Shown here: one piece after another, positions 37,578 through 50,100 of the stretch
Layout: every line of letters starts with the position of its first letter
How positions within the stretch are numbered: position 1 is the first letter of the stretch
From: Tetrahymena thermophila SB210
Lineage: Eukaryota > Ciliophora > Oligohymenophorea > Hymenostomatida > Tetrahymenidae
DNA length: 64,000 nucleotides
Assembly (NCBI RefSeq): GCF_000189635.1
Contig: NW_002476554.1
Coordinates: 518,238 to 582,237 of the forward strand
Reading direction: 5' to 3'
Made by a program: the position numbers and the translations under genes
Notes under the pieces: generated by a model
What the model was told of the DNA's origin: nothing
Seen by the model: only the letters and a program-made list of their open reading frames with translations
Database searches by the model: none

Positions 37578-38293
37578 GCAACAATCAAATAAACAAACAA
37601 AGAAACAAAGAAAATATAAATAATATGTAATCCATTTTAGATTTGTGTGTAGTTATTTCTAAAACATCATTTCTTGCTATAATTCATTCATTAACTGATA
37701 TATGTATCTAATTTTATTAATTTAATCAAATTTATAAATTTCAATTCATGTTAGCCTATTAAATATAAATAACTATTTCTACTTTAACAATCTAATTTGC
37801 TTTGAATTATTTTATATCAAATAAATAAATTCTTTTCCCATTAAAAAACTTATTTTTTTTAAAATAAATATTTATTGAAAAGTTTTATATTTGGATATTT
37901 TGAATTTTTTAATCATTTCTGAAATATTTTTTATTAAAATTAGTAAATTTTTTTTTTTTGATTAATTTTTGACATTTTTTAGATTAATGAGAATTATTTA
38001 AATAATAAATAGAATCACTCAAAAGCATTTTCTTTTGATTAAATAACAAAAACTCATTATTGTTCTTTCTTTAAAAGTTATTGTTTTTTCGGTGTTAAAA
38101 AAAGTGATTTTAATTTTGTTTTTATAAAACTAGAATATTATTTTAAACAAAGACGAAATTTGAGTGTTGATCTCTTTATATTATTATTAAACATTCTAGT
38201 AGATGATTTTAGTCGATACTTTAAAAAGCTTGTGGGCTCAAATTAATAAAATTTATTAATTCTAATTAAAAAAAGTAGTTTGATTTATAGAGA
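37578..38293. other. Intergenic, A+T-rich
   Basis: Contains the 3' region of the RS gene and the promoter of the pseudouridine synthase gene. Nothing else is seen. Confidence 0.6.
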
Positions 38294-39946
38294 ATGGATA
38301 CAATTTAATAAAGCGAATAAGGAAATATACAAATATCTTAAGAAGGCCAAAGTGAATAGAAAGCTAACTAAGATATTAAAAAAGATGAAGAGCAAAAAAG
38401 CGAGTCATTAGAAAGTGAAGACTTAGATAAATTTTCTAAGGAAGAAATCATTAAAAAATATTTGTTCATAAAAAAGGAAAATTAAGTTTTAAGAAAATAA
38501 TTAAACCATAACAACGACACAAAAGCCCCTATTCCTAATAATAGCTCTTAAAATGAGACTAAAAAGTAAAAGAAAGAGCAAAAATAGAATAACAAAAAGG
38601 AAAGCCTATTCGAAATCTACCAATAACAGCATTATGCCTTAAAAATGTCTTATGTTGGAATCAATTATCAAGGCTTAGCATATTAGTAAGAAACTGACAA
38701 CACTGTAGAAGAATAGCTCTTCAAGGCACTTGAAAAGACAACACTGATAAAAAATAGAGATAATTGCAATTTCACACGTTCAGGAAGAACTGACAAAGGA
38801 GTTAGTGCTTTAGGATAAGTTATTGGTATCACTCTTAGAACTTCAATAAAAATAGGTGAAAATATTGATGAAATAGGTAATATTAATTAAGTTAGTCTAT
38901 ATTATATATAAATATTTATTTATTATTTACTTTGATAGAAATAACAATTTTAAAATATTTATTTTTTACAATGTGATAGAAAATAAATTAGATTACATTA
39001 AGATGCTTAATAGTAATCTTCCAGACGACATAAGGATTTTAGGTTGTTCTAAAGTTGATCCTGCTTTTAATGCAAGATTTGATTGTTAAAAGAGAATTTA
39101 TAAGTATTACTTTTTTGAGAATTAGATGGATATTTAAAGAATGAAGGAAGCAGCTAACCTCTTTTTGGGAGAACACGATTTTAGAAATTTCTGCAAAATA
39201 GATGTTTTGCAAACACTTAACTATGTTAGAATTATTTATTAACTTGATATAGAAGAAGTTTAGGCTAATTTTGGTACTCTTGACCCTCGTTCTAAATTAT
39301 ATGTAGCAACTATTCAAGGAAGTGCTTTCCTTTGGCATTAAATCAGAAACATGATGGCTATACTTTTTCTAGTAGGCAGAAAGTAATTATTTAGTTAGAA
39401 ATTTAGTTTAAATACTTTATGAGTAATATTTATTATTTTAGATAAGAAGAACCTTCAATAGTTACAGAGCTTCTTGATATTTAAAAGAATCCATCTAAAC
39501 CTAATTATGAGATGGCTCCTGATTATCCTCTAGTATTATTTGATTGCTTGTACAATAATGTTAGTTTTAACTACAGTAGCGATTAGATAAAGATTTATGA
39601 ACATTATTTGCAGATAATCTAAAAAAAGTGTATCGAAAATTAGCTTTATATTACAACTCTCAATTATATGGCATAAACTGCTTAGCAATTTAACAATTAT
39701 AATCTTATTTAAAATTCATTGATTTCAGAAGAAGCTACTCTTCGTAATAAGAAATACTAGCATCTTTCAAAAAGATAATGTGCTTAATCATCAGAAGACA
39801 CTTTAAAAAATTTAAAAGGCAGAAAATTAGATAAGTTTTTAATTAAGCAAGAAAAATAGATAAATTATTAATAGTAGCGCGAAGCAGAAAAGAATTTATC
39901 ATAAACATAAGATTAAACCTCTGAAGGAAACGATACTTAAGAATGA
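38294..39946 (+). CDS. tRNA pseudouridine synthase, TruA family (Pus3/Deg1-like)
   Basis: Three exons (38294-38876, 38980-39382, 39442-39946) give 496 residues, with both introns (102 and 59 bp) in phase. After a Gln/Lys-rich N-terminus (about 110 residues) the catalytic domain opens with [14 protein letters not shown]. It contains the catalytic-Asp motif [17 protein letters not shown]. Later landmarks are [27 protein letters not shown] and [17 protein letters not shown], the last being the usual TruA C-terminal signature. These enzymes isomerise uridine to pseudouridine in the tRNA anticodon arm. The NTVEEQLFKAL spacing and FCKID favour the Pus3/Deg1 branch (positions 38/39) over Pus1, but this is a judgement from memory of the family. 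The last ~150 residues are Gln/Lys-rich extension. Confidence 0.92.
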
Positions 39947-40477
39947 ATAAAATACACAAAAATTATTTTAATCTACATAAACTAGTTAAATTACATAAAA
40001 AAAATAAAAAAAAGATTTTAGCTTGATGTAAAATATTATATTTATAATTAATTAGAATGAAAATCTTAAAAATATCATTCGTTCATTATTTTAATGTTAA
40101 ATTATAATTTATGTAAGCATAATTTACAAAAGTTTGGCTTTTTAGTATATTTATAGACTGATTTATGATTAAGAAATAAAAGTATTTGAGGGTATGTATA
40201 TATTCATTTAAAATTAATTAACATGATTATTAAAATATTTTTGAGAAGGAATCTTTGAAGTATTAATTAAGAATTTAATAAATTTTAGATACAATAAATA
40301 TAGTAAATTTAATCAATGCTTTTTTCTTTATATCATTTATTTATTTATAAATATTTAATATTGGATGTATTTAAATGCTTTTTATAGCAAATTAAGTTTT
40401 TTTACTTGATTTTAAATGTTTTTACTTAATCATTTGTTAAAATAGTTAGATTTGAATTTATTATTTTATATTATCTT
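39947..40477. other. Intergenic, A+T-rich
   Basis: Convergent 3' regions of the synthase gene and the small membrane-protein gene. Nothing else is seen. Confidence 0.6.
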
Positions 40478-40894
40478 TCATTAATTTCTAAGTAAGCTTC
40501 TAGGGGGTTCATAATATAGTTGTTACTAAATTGGCTGCGAATTAATTACCTATTAAATTGGTTATTATATACTTTAATCGTATTCCGCCTATATTTATTA
40601 TTAATTTAATTACTCTAACAGCTTTTGCTAATTTTCCTTTTGAGCTTAAATTTATCTTTTCCTTTTTCTTCTTATGATGCATACAACAATTATCACAATT
40701 ATGATTATGATTGCTAACACAATTAAAAGATAAAACCACCAATTATATAGGATGTTGAAACAGCATTCTGATTAATGACAACAATCATAACCGCTTGAGC
40801 ATGTGTATGTAGTTGTATCAGTAAAACAAACACCTCCAAATTAGCAATAATATTATCTTAAAATTGCTAAAGTTAGAATTAATTATTTCCACAT
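40478..40894 (-). CDS. Small single-pass membrane protein resembling the WBP1/VOPP1 family
   Basis: Intronless frame of 138 residues, ATG at 40894 and TGA at 40478. Residues 3-15 could be a short signal peptide. A Cys-rich lumenal segment follows (CFTDTTTYTCSSGYDCCHQS, ECC), then NWWFYLLIVLAIIIIIVII as the membrane helix, a basic stop-transfer (CIIRRKRKRQ), and a Gln/Tyr-rich cytoplasmic tail ending QLYYEPPRSLL. The order Y-x-C...G...CC...CC then WWF, a helix and RRR matches the metazoan WBP1/VOPP1 layout. Those proteins are endosomal and carry PPxY-type motifs that bind WW domains. The tail here has only an EPP, not a clear PPxY, so partner binding is uncertain. Standard-code reading misses this gene because the tail is full of TAA/TAG Gln codons. 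Confidence 0.65.
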
Positions 40895-41780
40895 ATCTTT
40901 CTATCAATCAATCAATCTTAAGCGCTTTTTTATAAGTAAAAATAAGTAATCTTTCGATATCAATTTTTTTCCAAAATAATTAATAATAGCAATACTTACT
41001 TATGAAAATGTTCTTTATAATAAATCTATACATTAACCTTAGAATAAAATTAATGATAACAAAATATCAAAATATTCAATGGTTTAAATAATTTAATTTT
41101 TGTTTCTGATACTTAAAAAAATAATTTCAAATAAATATACCATCAACTTTTCTATTTAAAAATTATTAAAACAAATAAACTATAAACAAAATTTATTTTA
41201 TTATATTTATTTTGAGAAGTCCCTATATTCACTTGACTATTTATGACAAATATCATATCTTACAGTATCATTTTAAATTTTATTTCAATATTATATAATA
41301 AAAAATAGAATAATCTTTTTTAAAAAAATATTATTGTAGAAAAAAAATTAATTTTATAATACTCCATTTGAAAACATTACAAAAAAATACCTTACTAAGA
41401 AAGTATGTTTAAAGTATATTTAGTAATTATTTGTTTAATTTAAATTGATAAATAATTAGATTGATAAATGGAATCATTCCAGATTAATCCTTCTTTTAAA
41501 TTAGATAATATTTGGTTTTGTTTTATCTTTTGAAACAAAATAAGTTTTTTCAAATATAGGAATATATATACACACATACATATAAATATATAGATAGATA
41601 GATTGATTGATTCAAAGTAGAATTTAATTCTCATAAGAGGAAGCAAAAATAAATTTTTTAATGAAGAAAAACAATTAAAATACTAACAAAAATAAAAATG
41701 ATAAAAGCATTGATTTTTCTGTAAAAACGCAATTGATTTTACTAACTTAAAACTAAAAATAGAGCAATATTCTATTATAA
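40895..41780. other. Intergenic, A+T-rich
   Basis: Divergent spacer between the small membrane-protein gene and the large IQ-motif gene. A short TA/CACATA run and a GATA run lie near 41560-41605. No gene is supported. Confidence 0.6.
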
Positions 41781-44700
41781 ATGTCTCAAATTCCTTTGAA
41801 ACTTCTTGAAAAAGCATTAGGAATAGATGAGAAATAGTTTGTGGATAGCTTAGATGAAGAGACAAAAAAATTTATCTTAAAATCTTAAAAACACTTTAAA
41901 TATCAAACGCTGACACTGCTTTCTCAATAACATCTTGAGAAGGTGTTAAAAAAAGTATTTTTATTTTTACTTATTTACTTTTAAGTTTTTTTTAGGATTG
42001 TAAAAGTAGCTTTAGCTGCTGGAGGAATACACAATTAGTAGCTTATTTCAATCTTTAAGTATCAAGACTAAATCAATTAAATTCTGAGCAGTAAATGGAA
42101 AAGATTTAAGAAGCCGAAAATATATTAACACCTTCTCACATTTAAAAAGAATTTCTAAGCGATATTAACTATAAAATTTTATCTGCTATGTTTGTTATAG
42201 AGAAAATGCGAGTATCACTTCAAATGAGCGATTTAATTAAATCTGTAAAGATCTTCTTAAAAAACGAAGATATGCTTAAAAGTTTAAATTATATAGAGGA
42301 TGCTCTTCAAAAATCTGACCTAAAAACATAAGAGAAAAGGAAGTATGAATTTTTTTTGTTAATTAAAAGTTAAATCTACTTAATTTATGCTTTCACCATG
42401 CAAAAAGTTCAGTAATTTACACAAAGTATTAGTGCCTACGAAATCTATTTAAATTTAAAGGAGAAGTTACTTGATTTTGATTTTGTGAGTTATTCATTTA
42501 AATAGAAAGAATAGTAAAACGCATATTATTCTATGTATCTTTACTTTTATTACAAATATTGCAAATCGCTTACGAAAGATAAATAAGACGAAAAAGCATT
42601 GTAATCTATTTGCAAGGGGAACTTCATGCTCAACAAATTCTATTCAAACGATTTTATTAAAAAAGAAGACATTCAAAAATTCACAATAAAATTTTCTTAA
42701 CTAAACTAAAAAGTTGAAGATATGATCAAACAAAATGTTGTTAGTAACATTCACAAGCAAAATTAAATTTTAAATATTCAGTCTCCTAAATTCAAAGATG
42801 AATAACTCAAGTAATTAAGGTTATATTTTAAAATGTCGAAGCAAAATGCGTAGAAAAAAGACTAAAGTAATCTTAATAGATCGAAAAGTGAAGGAGCTAT
42901 ATAAGCTAATTCGATGAACAACGATTCTAATGGAAAAATAGAAATATCTAAAATAGACATTGAAAAGATTGAACAAAATTCTAAAAAAGAAGAGGAACTT
43001 TAGGAATCTAAGTAAAACAGTCTAAAAGACTAGAACTCATTTATTAGCAATTTAGATTATTTAAATAGCTTTCTTGATGACGAATAATTAGAATAAAGCT
43101 ATGGTAATAACAAATTTAATTAGATGGAATACGATTAGCTCTACAATAATCTTAAAACTGAGGAAGAAGAATAGAACATCAATGAAAAATATAAAAAGTT
43201 GATTGTTAAAAAATAAATAGACATTAAAGGGCTCACTGATAGATAGCAACCTTAAAAGTTAACTCCTTTAAATGTCTTGTTAGCAAAAAGCGATATTATG
43301 ATGGACTAATACTTTAATATTTAGAAATTTTAAACAGAATATGGACAAATAAATCAAAACGAAACAACAAAAACCATTACAGAACCAAAATATGAAAACA
43401 AAAATGTATCAAAAGCATTTGATAAGTACAATATTATAAAATAAGATTTAGCATTATCATAGAGATGCAAATCTTTGCATTTTAATGAAACATTACCTAT
43501 GAATCAAATTACAAACATAACTTAAATGAATGCATCAAATATAAATACTTAGCTCGATTCGAGGAGAGTCAGTAACCTTCATTCTTAAAGATACAAAAAC
43601 AACTCGCTTTGGTCTTAAAACTCTTAGCTAATGTCTGCAAATTACTCAAGAGATTTGTAACGAAGAAATTCAGGCCAAAATAAATTAATAGTAAACTAAG
43701 CCAATAGTATAACGAACTCCTAAATTAAGCAAACAAAAAGAGGAGATGAAAGTAATAAAAACTAATAAATAGAACGAGTTAACACCAATGAAAATTTCTT
43801 AACTAAAAAAAAGCTATCTTTAAATCTAAATCTAAATAAATTAAAAGAAGAAAATTAATTTTCTCAAAATGAATCATAGCAGCTTTAGTTAAAGCAATAA
43901 ATAGTAAACCAATTTAAAAATAAACACATTTAAGTTTATTCAAACGCCTTTAGGACAAAATCTGGCTCAATAACCGAAAGGCCTAGATCATCTATCAATA
44001 ACAACACACTTTTGGTTTAGAAAATAAGAAATAACAAACTTTTTTCTTAAGATAAATAAAATGACTTTAAAGTTAAATCAGCTCTTACTTCTCCTAGAAA
44101 TAGCTAAAAAACTGACTAAACTAACAGATAAAAATATAAAACACCCATTCATTAAAGGATAAAAAATAATTGCGAGCTAATAAAAGATTTAGATATTGAA
44201 TTTGAGCTGTAGTATCTAATGGTAAGAAACAAGCAATCTTTTTAAAATAATCTTCAAAAGGAATTTACTCAAAAACCCAAACTTTTAACACGGCCTTTAA
44301 ATGAGCTATAAAACAATTTTTAAATGCAAAAGGAAAACAATAAAAACAATAACTCAGTTGATTCTAATAATTCAATTTATTCAAAAATAAATTATAAAAT
44401 TCCAAATGTGATAAAATTTTTATAAGATAATAAGAACAACCTTAAATCGGAGTCTCTGCATCAAAAATACTTGAGTCTTGCACAATTTGATCCAGTTATC
44501 AAAAAAAGACTTAATTCTATGGCGTTTGAGAATATATAAAATAAAAAAGACAAAAAAGACACAAATCTCGCCTAATCTGAGTTAATGACAAAGTTAAATC
44601 AGAGAAATCAGTTTGTCACTGGTATTTAAAAGTAAAATTTTTTCTAAAAAAAAAATATGATTTTCAAATTATTATTTTTCTAAAAGATTTTCTTAAGAAG

Positions 44701-47054
44701 ATCAATAGCACATCATAAAGCATGGTGGAGTCGTTTACAATGAAAAATTTGAAGATTTTGATTACATGCAGTCAGATAAATATGGATAAGGTTATATGAA
44801 TTAAGATTTAGAAGAGAAAATGAAAAGTGTAAAAGAAGAACTTAAAAAAATACAATTCATACCCCCAAAACCACCAACAGAAATTGAAGTGTCATCTAAA
44901 ACAGAATCAGACTTTTTAAATATATCAAATTAAGAGTTACTTTAGCAATCAAATGCTATCGTGAATAGATTCAAACAGTCTTTGCAAATAGAAATGAACG
45001 GAATCAACGAAACTAATTTGTTCGTGAATCACGAATTGAGTAGCAAGTCTTCTAACACTTTTAGGAGCTTTTACAAATCTTAATTTCAACGCTATGCTAA
45101 TAAAGACTTTTATTTAAATTAAATTGCATAACATTGCATAACTATTCATAAAGGAGATTAAGAAGAAAATTTTACGAATGCTGCATAGAATATTTTAAGA
45201 AGATAATAAACTAAGCAAGCCAATTAAAGCAATAAATGTATCGATGAAGATTAATCTCAATAGAATACAGTATCAGAAAAATAAATAGAAGATTATCAAG
45301 ACAATTTTTTTGAAAATGATGAAAATGCAAAAGCATTAAAAGAAATGGTACATTTCATTCGATCAGGTTAGGGAGAAAAAAGAATATCTTTAAGCGATTA
45401 TTCATATTCTTTTGCAGATAACTTTTCAGAAATGAATAGCTCTGTTATTGTTGGTAGCCAATTACTATTAAATAATAACTAAGAAAGGTTTAGTGTTACA
45501 ACTCCAAGAAATGTGACTCAGAAAAAAGATAGTATTTTCTTAAAGCGCCAGCAGAGTCTATTTTCAGAAATTGCCTAAAAAAAGGATTAAGAAAATAAAA
45601 TGGATGTTTCTTTAGTCCTTAATGACTTAAATAATTAAGGAGAACATTAACTTAGATAGCCGACTCCTATTAATAAAAGATTTCATAATTATAAATTAGA
45701 GAAGAAGCTTTCTTTATTTGTAAATGAAAAAGCAAATAATTCACCTAAAAATAATGAAAACGCATTAAAAAGTAACCTAAATTTCCTTTAAGAAGAAGGT
45801 AATCAATGTGTGTGTGTGTGTCTGCTTATTTTTTTTTAAACTGCAAATAAAAAAAATTTTGGTAGAAACTTAAAGATAAAATATGCATTAATTAATTGAT
45901 TGATTATTTTAATTTGAATAAATTTATGTCTACCACACACAGGGCAAGATTTCTACCATTAATAAAAAATAAATAATTTGTTTTGAAAGAAAATATTTAA
46001 AAAATATTTAACATGTTTTTATATTATTTTAAATAGAAAACGAATAAACTGAATCTCCATAGAAAAACTAGAGAGTTAGATAAAGTGATGTAAAGAATAT
46101 GTTATTGAGTTAAGAGAATGAATAACTAAAAGAAGAAGATGAAGAATAATTAACATCAATCAAAGTTATTAACCCAAAATAAAATATAATATAATTTGAA
46201 TCTCACTCTTATTAGTCTATTTAAAATTAGAAAAACTAATAAAAGAGAGAATAGTATTAAAGGAAATAAACGAACAAAAACAAAACTTAAACAATTTAAT
46301 CACCAAGACTTTCAACTGATCTAATTCTTTTTAACAATAAAAATAATTATGAAGCATCTCCTGTATAATTGGTCACTATGCAATAAATTTTCTAAAAATT
46401 TTAGAATAATGATGTAACTTACAATTTATTTATTTATTTATTGTTTGTTTACTCTTTCATCACCTATTTATTTATTTACTTAATTTTTTTTGTGTTTTTC
46501 CAAGGATAAATAAGAAATCAAAGACCGTACAATATAAGAGAGTCCTTATAAGTAACCTAGAAGATTAAGTATTAAAATCCACTTTGACCGTGCAAGTAAT
46601 GATGATTAAATGAGCAAAATTTCAAAAGAAATTAGTGAAATTAATAACTCAAGTTTTTAATCAAACAGCATTGATTATCACAAAGAATAATCTAGTAAAA
46701 TGAAAAATTAATTTAAGTTGCAACTCCATTCACTTAAGCAGATACATCAATTAGAAAAGAGTTAAATTTAAGAAAATTAATTAGATTAATCAAATAGCAG
46801 AAGTAGGAAATTTTCAGAATAGAGTAATTAAACGAGAAAAAGTAGTTAAAGTGAACCTAAACCTACTAAGTTTCAAGTTCAGCATAATCTGGTTTAAATA
46901 CCTATTCTTCATCATGATAGTTGCACAAAAATTTAATAATTTTTTAGGAAATACACTTCTTAAAAGAAATTAATAAAACAAATACTGAATAAAAGGTCTA
47001 GCATTTATACAAAAAAATCTTAAAAATAGTAAGCTAATTTTATTATTTATTTTT

Positions 47055-47117
<63 letters not shown>

Positions 47118-50100
47118 TTGACTTGATTGAAATTAATTACTTTACATTTTTTATTCATAAAAGTATAAATGAAGAAGAAGAATAAAAAGTAATCTAAGAA
47201 AATTAATAGAAAATTAGCATAAATAAAAATCAAGCTGAATTGATGCATTCAATTCATTTTAATAAAGCTTATCAATAATTTGCAAGAATAGATGCAAATA
47301 TAAGGCATATAATCTAAGCTAGAATTTTTTAGCAGAAAATCAGGGAATCTTAGTCTGGTCTCATAAATAATAAATCTCCGTTCGATAAATTTTATCCTCC
47401 TTTTAAATTTACAAGATTGATATAAGGTAATTAATTCTACCAAGCCAACAAGAAAAACCTTTTCATTTTAAAATGATTATTTTTAAATATTCTAAATTTA
47501 CATACATTTTTATATTTAATTTTTTTTTCCAATATTTATTTCAACTATTTTATTATCTCACTTTCATTTATTAATTCATTCATTCATTTTTTGATAATTT
47601 GTTTATTTATTAATAATTTCCTTTTTTATTTTATTTAGGTGTTCCGGTGTCTTGGAAAGTCAAACATATTTTCAAGAAGGAGAATTTTGGGAGCACAGAA
47701 ATTAATAATTATTACTTAACGATTTTATTCAGAAACACAAGATTCTCTATAAAAGTGGATCTTGATTACGCTGGTCTCCAACTAAAAAACATAGAGTTTA
47801 AAACTCTGTGGCCTCTGTATTTATTGGTAATTATTTAGAAATAAATAATTTATTTAATGAATTATTTATTATTGTTAAATAAAATGATTATTAGGCTTTT
47901 GAAAAATATTTGAGTGACTAGAATATAAAAATTTATGTAACAAAGCCTTAAAATGATATAAAAATTAAAAATTTGCCCTACAATTTAAGCTTTTTGGAGG
48001 GATTAACTGAAAAGTTAAAGTCTTAGTTGACAGACTTTGATTTAAATTGTATCGGAAACTTAAAAGACTTGTTAGAAATTTACTTAAAACATTTCTTTGA
48101 ATTTCACCAAAAGGCTAATGGATAGGTCCTCGAATACAACAAGCACTAAATATTCCCTTAATGGAAATTAATACTTGTGAAAAATGCTTAGAAAAAACTG
48201 GATAGGTTCATTTCTATGAGCATTGAAGGCAAAAAGTCTCATAAAGAAGATTATAGAAAATACAAGAAGGAATACGAACTAGCGCTAACAAATAACGAAA
48301 GAGTATTGTAAAACAATCTTGTAAGGTTTATCAAAGAAAATCACTTATTAGGTGTGTTTATAAAAAGGTCAACTGGTGGTTATTACTACTTATTAACAGT
48401 CAAAGTTAACTTTAGGTAATCCAACAATATCTCCACTTAAATTGTAAACGGACAGTTAATGTTATCAGATTTTTCTTTTTATATAACTGGAAGAAATCTA
48501 GGAACATATTAAACTATCCTTCCTTTGGAAGTCCATGCTTCATAAGTTGCTAAATACTTCACTCCAAATACTTTGGTTAGAGAGATAAATAAGTAAAATT
48601 TATTTATTTATTTATTATTTTATTCTAAATTTTATTTAAATTAAACTTAGGTTTTTTTTGAGAAAGCGTCTAAGCCATAGGTGGACTATGATTCTTATTG
48701 ACTTCTTTTCTTATCATCTTTGTCTGACATTGCCTAAAACAGACGTAATAAATAAATAAATTAATTTATTAAATAAACAAATTAAATTTTTTATGCTATT
48801 GATAATTAATTTAATTTATAGAGAGACGGAATAATCCATCATTAAACAACAAGCAAAATATAAAAGCTAATATTTAGAGATATCATGGAAATCAGAAGGA
48901 GAATTTAACAGGAAAGTTAAAAGTAAGTGCTTTTGTAAAACCCTTTCAACGACTTTTTCTTGATAGAACAAATTAAAAGAAATACGAATTCAAGTACTGA
49001 TTAATAAAATGAAAAGAAAGAGGATAAATATGAGCATATTTCTGATAAAAATTTTATTAGTATTTAAAAGTAATTTTATAAAACCTAACTTGAAGAAGCT
49101 TATGAAAAGAATAATTATTCACTATTCCACGAAGATGATGAGCTCGATAAGAAATACGAAGATGGAGGTTACTACTAAACCCATGAAGAAATTTTAAAAT
49201 CACCTCCTTAAGAGGATGTCATTGAAGTGCAAAAATAAGGTATCTAAGAAATCATTGTTGAAGATCATAAATAAATTAAGTAAGGGAATTAAATAAGAAG
49301 ATAACACTAATATTCACTTATAGGTTAAGGCAGCTTTTTGAACCTATAAAACTAACTTGGTAACGCTTTTAATAAATTTTCTTTCATTTGATTTTTATTA
49401 AAAAAAAATATAAAGAAAAACCTATAATTTTATTAAATTTCAAATTAAAAAGAGGGATTTTGGAGATTGAGTCACTTATTTGATAATGGAAGATCAATAA
49501 GGCAAAAAGTATTTTTTGCTACTATGGGAACATATTTATGGGTTAGAATATAATTTGATATGATAAAAGGAGTGATTGTTGCTCATGTCAGTGATTATTG
49601 GTAAGGAGTTTATTATGAACAAATTATAAGAAATCAAAAAGTAAAGCTTAACTTACTTAATATGTCAACTTTGGTTTTAGAATCAGACTATAATTTAAGT
49701 GAAAAAATCAAGGAGAATTTAAGATAAATTGCATTTTAAGGTATTCTTCAAAAAGAAAAATCTCTCTTGGGGCATAAAATTAAGATAAAAACTGTCAGAG
49801 AAGAAGATACTCTTAAAAATCCAGTGTTGCTTAAAAATAAAGAATCTGTGAAAAATCACTTGTTGATTGATAGTGTAGAGCTTAAAGAACATTATGATAT
49901 TGATGAGTACATTTCTATACTAAAACATAAAGATTTTGGTAAAATAATATGTACTATTAAGACTTATATCATCAACAAAGCTATTGATTAATCTGCTGCA
50001 AACACTTATTTATTCAGACTGACAATTTAAATATATAAGAGCAAACATTATTCATTTAAAATTATCCTAGGTTTTGACGATATATAAAATCTTGATAAAA

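Noticed and set aside
48690..48712. In-frame TGA read as selenocysteine or a nonsense mutation
   Set aside because: One frame reads VDYDSY-TGA-LLFLSSLSDIA, which looks coding. Counting phases across all neighbouring exons shows that the correct frame is the adjacent one (RWTMILIDFFSYHLCLTLPK), which is open, so no recoding is needed.
49009..49197. 62-residue plus-strand frame starting MKRKRINM
   Set aside because: It is an out-of-frame reading of exon 10 of the IQ-motif gene.
49389..49391. TGA as the end of the IQ-motif gene
   Set aside because: It falls in a very A+T-rich GT...AG segment whose removal keeps the frame, and the downstream coding sequence has no start. I kept it as an intron but list the alternative as a finding.
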